Below the pieces are notes generated by a model. That model was not told where the DNA came from. It was given only the letters and a program-made list of their open reading frames with translations, and did not search any database. A DNA stretch of 64,000 nt, taken from NCBI GenBank assembly GCA_016342685.1, contig JAEINU010000002.1, positions 205,085 to 269,084 on the forward strand, given 5' to 3'. The stretch comes from Bacteroidales bacterium (GTDB lineage: Bacteria > Bacteroidota > Bacteroidia > Bacteroidales > UBA12077). Made by a program: the position numbers and the translations under genes. Shown in pieces: positions 55,428 to 63,392 of this stretch; position 1 is the stretch's first letter; every line of letters starts with the position of its first letter.

Positions 55428-55459
55428 CAAATATAGATTTAAAAATCTCTAGATCAAAA
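55428..55459 (-). promoter_or_regulatory. Promoter of the asnA leader
   Basis: On the minus strand TTTTG (55459-55455) is followed after 19 bases by TATATTTG (55435-55428). This fits the Bacteroidota housekeeping promoter (TTTG, 19-21 bases, TAnnTTTG) in both boxes and spacing. RNA would start near 55421-55424. The promoter begins immediately after the stop codon of the upstream permease gene. Confidence 0.75.
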
Positions 55460-55462
55460 TAA

Positions 55463-57829
55463 CTACTCGTATCGTAAACTTTCAGCTGGATTTTTAGTCG
55501 CTGCTTTAAACGATTGATAGCTTATGGTTATCACAACAACAACAATTGATAAAACAGCTCCTATTGCGTACATCCACCAAGACAATTCGGTATGGTAGGC
55601 AAAGTTACCAAGCCATTTATTCATTATATAATAGGCAATTGGCCAAGCCAAAATATTACCTATAATAACAAGTTTCGTAAATTCTGCTGAAAACATTCGA
55701 ACTACTGTAGTAACCGATGCACCCATAACCTTTCTAATTCCAATTTCTTTTGTTTTCTGTTCGGCCATAAAAGAAGCTAAACCGAAAATTCCAAGACATG
55801 AAATAAAAATTGCAAAAATTGTGAAGTAATTAATTAGAGTGTTACTACGCTGTTCTGCACGATACAAACCCTCTAATCTTTCATCCAGGAACTGATAATT
55901 AAATTCATGATCAGGCTCAAAAGATTTCCATGTATCTTGGATATAATCCAGTGTTTTCTGAACATTATTTCCGCTTATACGAATAAAACAAATTCTTGAC
56001 TGATCTGGATCTATATAAAGCATTAATGGCGCAATTTTATTTCGGATATTATTAAAGTTAAAATCCCTCATCACACCAATAATATGAGCAGGTTCTTGCC
56101 CTTCTAAAGTTACGGTTTTGCCAATTGGATTTTCCAGCTTCATTTGCCGAACAGCCTCTTCGTTTAAAATATATGAATTTATAGTATCCGAAGATATATC
56201 TTTACTAAATGCTCGCCCTTCAGCCATGGATATTTCCATCGTTTCAAAAAAATCAAATCCGATAGGAAAAAAATGTAAAGTCAATGTGCGATCGTCGGTT
56301 TTGCCTTCCCACTGACTTAGCCCAAGTGAAGGACATGCATAAATTGGTAGTACCTGACTTGTTGAAACATTTTTGATATTGGGGTCTTGAAATAATTGTT
56401 GTTTTATTGTTTCATAATTCTGTCTAATATTAGTATTCATTCTTAAATAAACCAATTGGTGATTATTATAACCAAGGTCTTTATTTTTAATAAATCTTAT
56501 TTGTTCAGAAATTAATATTGTTGAAATTATTAATGCTACTGACAAGGTAAATTGCACTACTACCAATGATTTTCTTAATAAAGAACTTCTTGCACCACTT
56601 TTCAGCTTTCCTTTTAATACTCTAATAGGATTAAATGATGATAAATATAAGGCAGGATAACTCCCTGCAATTATTCCTGTAATTAAAGCAATGCCAATTA
56701 GCGTTGACAATATGAATGGATCAAATAATAAATCAACTAATAACTCTTTTCCAGCTAAATCATTAAATTTTGGTAACAAAAGAATAACTAAAATTAAGGC
56801 TATAACAAAAGAAAGCAAAGACATAAAAATAGATTCGCTAAAAAACTGCAATATCACATTTTCTCTTTTTGCACCTACCACTTTTCTTAATCCGATTTCT
56901 TTCGCTCTATTGCTTGAGCGAGCTGTAGTTAAGTTCATAAAATTAATGCATGCAATTAGCAATACTAGAAATGCGATTGCAGAAAAAGTTATAACACTAT
57001 TTAAATCTCCTCGCATTGTAAAATCATATGCAAAATCTGATCTTAAATAAATATCATTTAAAGATTGAGAAAATAATTGCGTTGTATTTTCTTCATCAAA
57101 CTTATCTAGGTAATTCTTTAGTTTATCGTTAACGGCAACTGATAAATTTTGATTTTTAAGCAAAAAGTATGTAGTAAAATTATATGCCCCTTGTCCCATT
57201 TCATCGATATTCTCTCCATCACCTTTCAAAATCTCAAAAGGAAATAAAAACTCAAAATCGAAATGAGAATGATCAATATTTGCTATTACACCAGTTACTT
57301 TAAAAGCACCTCTATCTTTAACCTCCAATAGTTGTCCAACTGGCTCATTGTTTCCAAAAATGCGCTCAGCCACTTCTTCGGTTAAAACTACACTATGAGG
57401 ATCAGACAAGGCTCCATTTGCAGTTCCTTTAATAAATTTAAAATCAAAAAGATCGAACGCAGTTGAATCTATTGCTGCACTTCCTGCCTCAATGTATTCT
57501 CCATCTTTGTATTTAAACAACCAAGAGCCCCAATTCTTAAATCGGCAAACACTTTCAATTTCCGGAAAATCCTTTTGCATATTAGGCCCCAGTGCAGCAG
57601 GAGTAACTGCTACATGATAAGGTTCTCCATCGTTCATTATACTTACCAAAACACGCTCAATACGATCTGCCTTTGAGTGCCATTTATCGAATTTTAATTC
57701 GTCTTGTACCCATAATAGAATTAATATACTACAAGCCATTCCAATTGCTAAACCTATAATATTTATTAAAGAATATGCAGTATGTTTTCTTAGATTACGA
57801 ACTGCCGTTAAAATGTAATTTTTAATCAT
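55463..57829 (-). CDS. FtsX/MacB-type ABC permease (orphan, fifth)
   Basis: The 788-residue permease starts at 57829 (MIKNYILTAVRNLRKHTAYS), matching the starts of the other four; a longer frame from 57868 adds 13 unrelated residues. It has the standard TM and periplasmic domain order, family loops SSNRAKEIGLRKVVGAKREN and QKTKEIGIRKVMGASVTTV, and the C-terminus NPAESLRYE. No ATPase, adaptor, TolC or regulator gene is adjacent, but a candidate sigma-54 promoter is at 57864-57880, so it may belong to the regulon of one of the NtrC-type proteins. No clear terminator follows it; the asnA promoter starts right behind it. Confidence 0.88.
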   Translation of the reverse strand: MIKNYILTAVRNLRKHTAYSLINIIGLAIGMACSILILLWVQDELKFDKWHSKADRIERVLVSIMNDGEPYHVAVTPAALGPNMQKDFPEIESVCRFKNWGSWLFKYKDGEYIEAGSAAIDSTAFDLFDFKFIKGTANGALSDPHSVVLTEEVAERIFGNNEPVGQLLEVKDRGAFKVTGVIANIDHSHFDFEFLFPFEILKGDGENIDEMGQGAYNFTTYFLLKNQNLSVAVNDKLKNYLDKFDEENTTQLFSQSLNDIYLRSDFAYDFTMRGDLNSVITFSAIAFLVLLIACINFMNLTTARSSNRAKEIGLRKVVGAKRENVILQFFSESIFMSLLSFVIALILVILLLPKFNDLAGKELLVDLLFDPFILSTLIGIALITGIIAGSYPALYLSSFNPIRVLKGKLKSGARSSLLRKSLVVVQFTLSVALIISTILISEQIRFIKNKDLGYNNHQLVYLRMNTNIRQNYETIKQQLFQDPNIKNVSTSQVLPIYACPSLGLSQWEGKTDDRTLTLHFFPIGFDFFETMEISMAEGRAFSKDISSDTINSYILNEEAVRQMKLENPIGKTVTLEGQEPAHIIGVMRDFNFNNIRNKIAPLMLYIDPDQSRICFIRISGNNVQKTLDYIQDTWKSFEPDHEFNYQFLDERLEGLYRAEQRSNTLINYFTIFAIFISCLGIFGLASFMAEQKTKEIGIRKVMGASVTTVVRMFSAEFTKLVIIGNILAWPIAYYIMNKWLGNFAYHTELSWWMYAIGAVLSIVVVVITISYQSFKAATKNPAESLRYE

Positions 57830-57863
57830 AACAAGGTATATTTTAAATCTACTCTGCTCAATT

Positions 57864-57880
57864 ATCAACTTTTATACCAA
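57864..57880 (-). promoter_or_regulatory. Candidate sigma-54 promoter for the fifth FtsX gene
   Basis: On the minus strand it reads TTGGTATAAAAGTTGAT: -24 TTGG, -12 TTGA, with GG-N10-GA spacing. The same GA variant at -12 is seen in front of the first FtsX pair. It lies 35 bases before the ATG, matching the distance of the other two candidates (34 and 37 bases). No local activator gene or clear enhancer repeat was seen. Confidence 0.42.
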
Positions 57881-57993
57881 GCAATATAAGATACTCATTT
57901 TATGAATATTAAATTAAATTTAACCATTAAATTAATAATTAAAATTTGTTTGATATCGTTACAAATGATGTACGTTAACGAACAGTTGACATT

Positions 57994-58032
57994 AAAAAAA
58001 AAGCTTCCGCAGAATTTACTCCTCGGAAGCTT
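57994..58032 (-). terminator. Intrinsic terminator after the DsrE-like gene
   Basis: AAGCTTCCG (58001-58009) pairs with CGGAAGCTT (58024-58032); on the minus strand the hairpin is followed by a long T-run. It lies 20 bases behind the stop codon of the lipoprotein gene. Confidence 0.9.
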
Positions 58033-58052
58033 TATTCAAATATTAATATATT

Positions 58053-58517
58053 CTAATAATCCAGCGACAAAATTCGGCCTTTTGTAAAATCAAAAAACTT
58101 CTCTTTTTCTGCAATAATTATTCCTTCTTTATAATCTTCGGGATTTATTCCTGCAGCTTTTGTGCACATCGGACAGGCCATAATAATTACTTTCTGCTCA
58201 ATTAATTTGTTTAAAGCATCATGAAGAGTCATGTAATTCTCCATTATAATATCTTCCGATGTTTTAGTTAAAAGCTTTACACCTTCAATATCAAAAAATA
58301 AACACACATCTTGTGTTTCAGCCATTTTATTTGCTAAAGACAAGGCCATTAAAACCTTTTTTGGATTATCATATCCACTACTAATATGAATGAATAATCC
58401 GTCTTTGACCTGACATTCTTCCATATCATGTGATTCCATAGCTTCAGGAGCTGATGTATTTTGACAAGAAACAAAAGTTAAAACGATTGCAATTAATAAA
58501 AGGTTTAAGATTTTCAT
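58053..58517 (-). CDS. DsrE/DsrF-like lipoprotein
   Basis: The 154-residue protein has lipobox FVSC (Cys18), so it sits on the periplasmic or outer side of a membrane. The remaining domain has a DsrE-like alpha/beta pattern: GLFIHISSGYDNPKKVLMAL, then DVCLFFDIEGVKLL and VIIMACPMCTKAAGI. The CPMC pair at 115-118 is placed where DsrE-type sulfur carriers have their reactive cysteine. A lipid-anchored form is less usual, since most DsrE proteins are cytoplasmic. It ends the transcript that may begin with the WYL regulator, but 72 bases separate it from the DUF3795-type gene and a TAAATTTG box lies at 58550-58557, so it may have its own promoter. Confidence 0.78.
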   Translation of the reverse strand: MKILNLLLIAIVLTFVSCQNTSAPEAMESHDMEECQVKDGLFIHISSGYDNPKKVLMALSLANKMAETQDVCLFFDIEGVKLLTKTSEDIIMENYMTLHDALNKLIEQKVIIMACPMCTKAAGINPEDYKEGIIIAEKEKFFDFTKGRILSLDY

Positions 58518-58589
58518 AATATGATTATTAGGGTTAATAACTATTTAATCAAATTTACAAAAAGCGTTTTAGAATGTAAAACAATAAAT

Positions 58590-58946
58590 TTAGTTTTTAG
58601 ATTTCTTCATCGATACCAATTCGTTTTCTGCCATAAATTTCGCAAATTCATCATAACCTGACTCTTTTATCATTTTTATGCCAGCTTTACGATCCGATTT
58701 AAATACAAACTCAAACATTTTTGCCACAAAATTATCGAACTTTTTGCAATCCTTAACATTTTGGAATTCTTTGCAATTGGCACAAGATTTAATTCCCTTT
58801 TCAATGCAACAGGATCTAATTTTGCACCATGTAGCCTTTTCATTTTCTGCGCAGCCAGGACATTTTCCTTTTTTATATTTGCTACAAGAACCACAATATA
58901 AGCCACAAAAGCTTACCAATTCTGATTTAACTAGAGTATCTTTCAT
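58590..58946 (-). CDS. Cysteine-rich DUF3795-type protein
   Basis: The 118-residue protein has eleven or more cysteines in its first 75 residues: SFCGLYCGSCSKYKKGKCPG, then WCKIRSCC, SCANCKEF and DCKKF. That is the DUF3795 pattern, thought to bind metal, probably zinc. The C-terminal 40 residues are a charged helix. It is cytoplasmic. It follows the GyrI-like gene by seven bases, so the two are co-transcribed. Confidence 0.85.
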   Translation of the reverse strand: MKDTLVKSELVSFCGLYCGSCSKYKKGKCPGCAENEKATWCKIRSCCIEKGIKSCANCKEFQNVKDCKKFDNFVAKMFEFVFKSDRKAGIKMIKESGYDEFAKFMAENELVSMKKSKN

Positions 58947-58953
58947 AGCTTAA

Positions 58954-59397
58954 CTATTTTATTCCAATTTGAATCTCGGTTACGTTATTATCCATATTCT
59001 CGAAATCTACATTATGATAGACTTCCCTACATTCACCAGTCATTTGTAAGCCGTTTTGCATAAGTTCCCCAATAATAGAACAATAAGATTCTTGAAATTT
59101 AGCCCAAGTACCTCTATGGATTGTTGTTACACATTTAAAATCTTCAAGTGCAGTTATATCAACGTCCATTTTATCATTTGCTACTGGAAATCCAACTAAC
59201 AAATCAAATTCCGTTTCCGGTTTTCCATCTGCTCCAGTATAAATCCATACTTGAGGCCCTTCAGTTGAAAATCCTTTCTGGTTTAATTCCTTTAAAATCT
59301 GTTCAGGTAAAACTTGAACATGCTCACCTATTGTTTCGAGTGTAGTTTTAATTTCTTTCCCAAATACTTTTGACTGACTTACTTGCTTTATTTCCAT
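58954..59397 (-). CDS. GyrI-like (AraC effector-binding type) protein
   Basis: The 147-residue protein is a single GyrI-like small-molecule-binding domain: VFGKEIKTTLETIGEHVQVL, VWIYTGADGKPETEFDLLVG, TTIHRGTWAKFQESYCSIIG and the terminal NVTEIQIGIK. It has no DNA-binding part, so it could be a ligand-binding or hydrolase-type member. It lies 57 bases downstream of the WYL regulator gene, with a dyad (59442-59457) overlapping that gene's stop codon, and leads directly into the DUF3795-type gene. Confidence 0.85.
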   Translation of the reverse strand: MEIKQVSQSKVFGKEIKTTLETIGEHVQVLPEQILKELNQKGFSTEGPQVWIYTGADGKPETEFDLLVGFPVANDKMDVDITALEDFKCVTTIHRGTWAKFQESYCSIIGELMQNGLQMTGECREVYHNVDFENMDNNVTEIQIGIK

Positions 59398-59441
59398 CTT
59401 TTCTTGTTTTAAGTTAATAAAACAAAGATCATGGTTGGGAG

Positions 59442-59457
59442 TGACAACAGTATGTCA
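59442..59457. promoter_or_regulatory. TGACA-N6-TGTCA dyad, possible operator of the WYL regulator
   Basis: TGACAACAGTATGTCA contains the arms TGACA (59442-59446) and TGTCA (59453-59457), 11 bases apart from start to start. It overlaps the stop codon of the WYL regulator gene and lies about 45 bases before the GyrI-like gene. A regulator of this class could bind here to control the downstream genes separately from its own. Confidence 0.4.
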
Positions 59458-60411
59458 ACTAGGTAAATATTTTTTTTGAAGCCTTTTAACAAACTCACTT
59501 ACAGTTAACTTAAGTGATTCTGGTTCAATTATTTCAACATCATCTAATAAAGAAAGAATCCATTTTCCAATATAATCTTCTGAATTACTTAAAAAACTCA
59601 TCTCCATTTTATCTCCTAAATCTTTTTCCTCAATAAATCCAAAGTAATATTTAGCTTGATTTATTTCGGGAAGAAGTTTCTTGCTAAATAATAACTTAAC
59701 TAAAAACACTTCGCTATTGGATGTGAACGAATTAAAATAATCACGTATTGAAGGTTTGTTATCTTCTGTGAATTTGGAATCTGTAATCTTGATATTCTTA
59801 ATCCTATCAATCCTAAAATCACGATAATCGTTACGTAATTTGCAGAATGCGATTAAATGCCAATTAAAACTATAATGACATATTCCAACCGGTTCAATCA
59901 CACGTATTGTATCTTCTTCTTTCGAGAAGGAATTATATTGTATTTCTAATGCTAATTTTTTGTCAATACCTTTTAGTATGGTATCCATTATTTTCTCAGG
60001 AATATTACTCTTCTGTATTGCTGATGAACTAAATACTTCGATATGCCGATCTATATTTTCGATAAATTCTTTTTCTGTGTTATTTAGAATTGATCGTATC
60101 TTAAATAAAGCCGAATTTAAATTTTCCTGTAGTGTTTTATCCGTTAACTTCTCGGTTAATTTATTTGCTATTAACAAAGCACTTGCTTCTTCTTTAGAAA
60201 AACCAACCGGGGGCAAATGATAACTATCTACAATAAAATACCCCACTCCAATTTCCGATCCAATGGGAATTCCAGCTTCTTCCAGAGAACGAATATCTCT
60301 ATAAACTGTTCTTTTACTTATATTGAATCGTTCGGCTATTTCTCCTGCAGTAACAATCTTTTTGGACTGTAAATGAATTAATATGGCGCTCAACCTATCT
60401 ATCCTGTTCAT
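59455..60411 (-). CDS. YafY-type transcriptional regulator (HTH + WYL)
   Basis: The 318-residue protein starts MNRIDRLSAILIHLQSKKIV and has a DeoR/HTH_11-type winged helix (1-60, AGEIAERFNISKRTVYRDIR), a linker, a WYL domain (about 140-215, with the WHLIAFCKLRNDYRDFRIDR core) and a WCX-like C-terminal extension. Such proteins often respond to small ligands or nucleic acids and commonly repress a neighbouring GyrI-like gene in this phylum. It is the first gene in front of the GyrI-like and DUF3795-type genes. Confidence 0.9.
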   Translation of the reverse strand: MNRIDRLSAILIHLQSKKIVTAGEIAERFNISKRTVYRDIRSLEEAGIPIGSEIGVGYFIVDSYHLPPVGFSKEEASALLIANKLTEKLTDKTLQENLNSALFKIRSILNNTEKEFIENIDRHIEVFSSSAIQKSNIPEKIMDTILKGIDKKLALEIQYNSFSKEEDTIRVIEPVGICHYSFNWHLIAFCKLRNDYRDFRIDRIKNIKITDSKFTEDNKPSIRDYFNSFTSNSEVFLVKLLFSKKLLPEINQAKYYFGFIEEKDLGDKMEMSFLSNSEDYIGKWILSLLDDVEIIEPESLKLTVSEFVKRLQKKYLPS

Positions 60412-60464
60412 AATATGATTATTGTAAAACCTAAATAAAATCTAAAATTAGACTTTAATATTCC

Positions 60465-62867
60465 TTATTCTCTTTTCAAGACTTTATTTAATATAGAAAG
60501 TAATTTGTCTTTTCTAATTGGTTTTGAAATATAATCATCACATCCTGCATTTATAGCTTTTTCTTTATCGCCAGGGATAGCATGAGCAGTTTGAGCTATT
60601 ACTTTCACATCGGGGCGTTGTTTTTTAATAAGCTGAGTTGCATCATATCCATTCATCAAAGGCATCTTAATATCCATTAAAACCAGATCGATATTCGGGT
60701 TTTCAGCACAAGCTTTAACAGCTTCTTTTCCATTTTCGACTGTTATATACCTTAATTCCAAATCACTCAATATTTCTTCTAAAAGTTTAGAGCTAACCTC
60801 ATCGTCTTCGGCAACTAAAATTGTTTTCTTCGAAAACGATAATGGATTGGAAACTTTATCTTGCTTAATATCTTTTTCTATCTCATCTACAGGTAGTGTA
60901 ACATAAAAAACAGATCCTTTCCCTTCCTCCGATTCCATATCAATTTTCCCACCCAAGATTTCAGTAAATCTCTGTGCAATAAATAATCCTATTCCTGTAC
61001 CCCCATAAAATCTCGTTAATGTTTCATCAACTTGTCTAAAAATATTAAAAATAATGTTCTGCTTATCCTTTGCAATTCCGATGCCCGTATCTTTAACAAA
61101 AAATCGCACCATTGGAATACCATCTTCTTGAACCTTTTCATAACCATATTCAACAGATCCTTCTTTGGTAAATTTTATGGCGTTTTTAAGAAGATTAATG
61201 AGAATTTGTTTAAACTTTGACTTATCTGTATAGATATGTGAAACATCCTCTGTTGGGGAATAAATAATTTTCAGGTCGCAATTGTTTTTTAACAATTCAG
61301 CTTGAATTAATTCATTCACCGTTTGCATCAAATCTTCAATTGCATATCTGTCTTTTACAAGATTCACTTCTCCGACCTCAAGTAATGTTACATCAAAAAT
61401 ATCTTCAACAATTTCAAGTAAATGTCGCCCACTACGATTAATAATATCCGAAAAATTAAATATTTTATCTATTGGAAGATCTTTTTTAATTAAATCGGAA
61501 AAACCAATAACTGCATTAAGAGGCGTTCTTAGTTCATGAGACATTGTAGCAAGAAATGCTGATTTTAGCCGATCCGATTCCATTGCTTTTGCATAAGCAA
61601 TCCGTAGTTCCTCTTCTGCTTTTTTTCTTTCAATAGAAATACTCATCTGGTGAGATACAAATTCTAATATTTCTAAATCCTTTTTAGTAAGAGCGTCTTT
61701 ATTCTCATAATCCTGTACAGCAAACACTCCATAAGTTTTTCCCTTAAGCTTTAATGGAACTCCAAGCCATACTTCAGGCAAACTACCGATAACTTCAACC
61801 TTTCCTGCTTTTTCTAAACTCCATATTGTATCCTTTGTTAACAATATTGGTTTTTGAGTTTTGTACACATAAGCTGTTATGCTTTTCCCAGCAGGCCAAG
61901 TAGTAAGGCTATCCCTTTCATCCAGCATATATGGGCTTGAAAAAGAATCATCTTTATCATTATAAAATGCAATGTAAAAATTCTTAACATCTATAATAAG
62001 TTGAAGTTGTTCTTTTATAATATTAATTAACTCATCAAGGCCTCCAGCAGTATTTGCTGCATGTGATATATTATAAACTATTTTTTGCAATAAATTTATT
62101 CTATTACTCTCAGTTATGTCACTTGCAGTATAAGTAATTCCTTTGCTTAAATCATCTTTTTTAATAGGAGATAAAGACAATAATACATCGATTATTTTCC
62201 CATCTTTATGTTTCCATTTTACTTCAGTGCTTTTATAGCCTGTTTCTGCAATCTCACTATATATTTCTTTCCCTGCAATTTCGTAATCTTCTTTGCTTAA
62301 ATAAAACAATTCTACATCTTTACCAATCAATTCCATTTTCGAATACCCCATCATCTGACAAAGCATATCGTTTACCTCTATAATAATTCTATTTACGATC
62401 ACTCCTATCCCAATGGGTGAAGCTCTAAAAACACTTTCTATTCTTTCTTTTTCTTTTCTAATAGATTCTTCTGCAAGTTTATTCTCAAGTTTTATTTGAT
62501 ATTCTTTAATTGCCCGGTTAATTGCAGGAACTAATCTAACGAGATTATTTTTCAATAAATAATCCGTAGCTCCCTGTTTCAAAGTTTCTACGGCTACTTC
62601 TTCACCAACAATTCCTGAAACAATAATAATCGGCAAATAGTCAAAACGTTCTCTTATTATTTTTAAGGCATCGAGTCCTGAAAAACCTGGTATTACATAA
62701 TCTGAAATTACAAGATCCCACTTATCTTCAAGTGCATTTATCAATTCTTTTGGGGTTTCAACTCTTTTCCAATCAACGTTCAGGTTCTTTCTTTTTAATT
62801 CTAGTAATATTAATTCGGCATCGTCGGGAGAATCTTCCACAAACAGAATTTTCAATAGTTCGCTCAT
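60465..62867 (-). CDS. Hybrid sensor histidine kinase (REC-PAS-GAF-HisKA-HATPase-REC)
   Basis: The 800-residue soluble protein has a receiver (1-120, LVISDYVIPGFSGLDALKII), a PAS domain (about 145-255), a GAF domain (about 265-415, VIGSLPEVWLGVPLKLKGKT), HisKA (FLATMSHELRTPLNAVIGFS), HATPase (N-box KFKQILINLLKNAIKF, G2 GGTGIGLFIAQ) and a C-terminal receiver (DLVLMDIKMPLMNGYDATQL). No TM helix is present, so it senses an internal signal or receives phosphate at its first receiver. ATG at 62867 is chosen (MSELLKILFVEDSPDD); a TTG nine bases upstream is possible. It follows the CheY-like gene by ten bases, so kinase, CheY-like protein and hybrid kinase form one phosphorelay operon. Confidence 0.92.
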   Translation of the reverse strand: MSELLKILFVEDSPDDAELILLELKRKNLNVDWKRVETPKELINALEDKWDLVISDYVIPGFSGLDALKIIRERFDYLPIIIVSGIVGEEVAVETLKQGATDYLLKNNLVRLVPAINRAIKEYQIKLENKLAEESIRKEKERIESVFRASPIGIGVIVNRIIIEVNDMLCQMMGYSKMELIGKDVELFYLSKEDYEIAGKEIYSEIAETGYKSTEVKWKHKDGKIIDVLLSLSPIKKDDLSKGITYTASDITESNRINLLQKIVYNISHAANTAGGLDELINIIKEQLQLIIDVKNFYIAFYNDKDDSFSSPYMLDERDSLTTWPAGKSITAYVYKTQKPILLTKDTIWSLEKAGKVEVIGSLPEVWLGVPLKLKGKTYGVFAVQDYENKDALTKKDLEILEFVSHQMSISIERKKAEEELRIAYAKAMESDRLKSAFLATMSHELRTPLNAVIGFSDLIKKDLPIDKIFNFSDIINRSGRHLLEIVEDIFDVTLLEVGEVNLVKDRYAIEDLMQTVNELIQAELLKNNCDLKIIYSPTEDVSHIYTDKSKFKQILINLLKNAIKFTKEGSVEYGYEKVQEDGIPMVRFFVKDTGIGIAKDKQNIIFNIFRQVDETLTRFYGGTGIGLFIAQRFTEILGGKIDMESEEGKGSVFYVTLPVDEIEKDIKQDKVSNPLSFSKKTILVAEDDEVSSKLLEEILSDLELRYITVENGKEAVKACAENPNIDLVLMDIKMPLMNGYDATQLIKKQRPDVKVIAQTAHAIPGDKEKAINAGCDDYISKPIRKDKLLSILNKVLKRE

Positions 62868-62877
62868 GATTAACAAT

Positions 62878-63315
62878 TTAATTGATTGGTTTTTTATTAA
62901 ATATCAGCCAATAAAATCCGAGTTGTTGGATAGCTTCTTTAAATTTTTGAAAATCAACCGGCTTTTGTATATAACTATTAGCACCTAATTTATAACTTTC
63001 TACAATATCTTTTTCCTGATCTGAAGATGTAAAAATAGTAACTGGAATTAAACAGGTTTTTTCGTTTGATCGTATTTCTTTTAATACTTCTAAACCATTA
63101 ACCTTGGGAAGATTTAAATCGAGTAAAATTAATGCTGGCATTTCCTTACTGTTTCTATTCTCAAAATTACCTTCACAACGCAAATAGTCTAAAGCTTCGG
63201 CACCATCTCGCACCACATCAAGCTGATTGGCTATAAGTCCTGAACTCAATGCAAGTTCTACCAGTTCAACGTCATCTTCATTATCCTCTACAAGAAGAAT
63301 TTTATTTTGTACCAT
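62878..63315 (-). CDS. CheY-like response regulator (Rcp1 type)
   Basis: The 145-residue single-domain receiver has the acidic pair in LLVEDNEDDVELVELAL, phospho-acceptor Asp in ALILLDLNLPKVNGLEVLKE, the Thr/Ser in VTIFTSSDQEKD and Lys in SYIQKPVDFQKF. The longer loop between strand 2 and helix 2 (YLRCEGNFENRNSKEMP) is the mark of Rcp1-type regulators that serve phytochrome-like kinases. It lies between a histidine kinase gene and the hybrid kinase gene and probably passes phosphate between them. Confidence 0.92.
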   Translation of the reverse strand: MVQNKILLVEDNEDDVELVELALSSGLIANQLDVVRDGAEALDYLRCEGNFENRNSKEMPALILLDLNLPKVNGLEVLKEIRSNEKTCLIPVTIFTSSDQEKDIVESYKLGANSYIQKPVDFQKFKEAIQQLGFYWLIFNKKPIN

Positions 63316-63392
63316 TTTAATTAACTTTATTCTTTTTATTAAACTTTTTAATAACTACAAATTAGTGTTAATATGCTAAAAAAGCAATAGCC

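Noticed and set aside
57902-58087. Possible 61-codon plus-strand gene
   Set aside because: The frame is Lys/Leu/Ile-rich, runs through the strong minus-strand terminator at 57994-58032 and overlaps the end of the DsrE-like gene; likely spurious.
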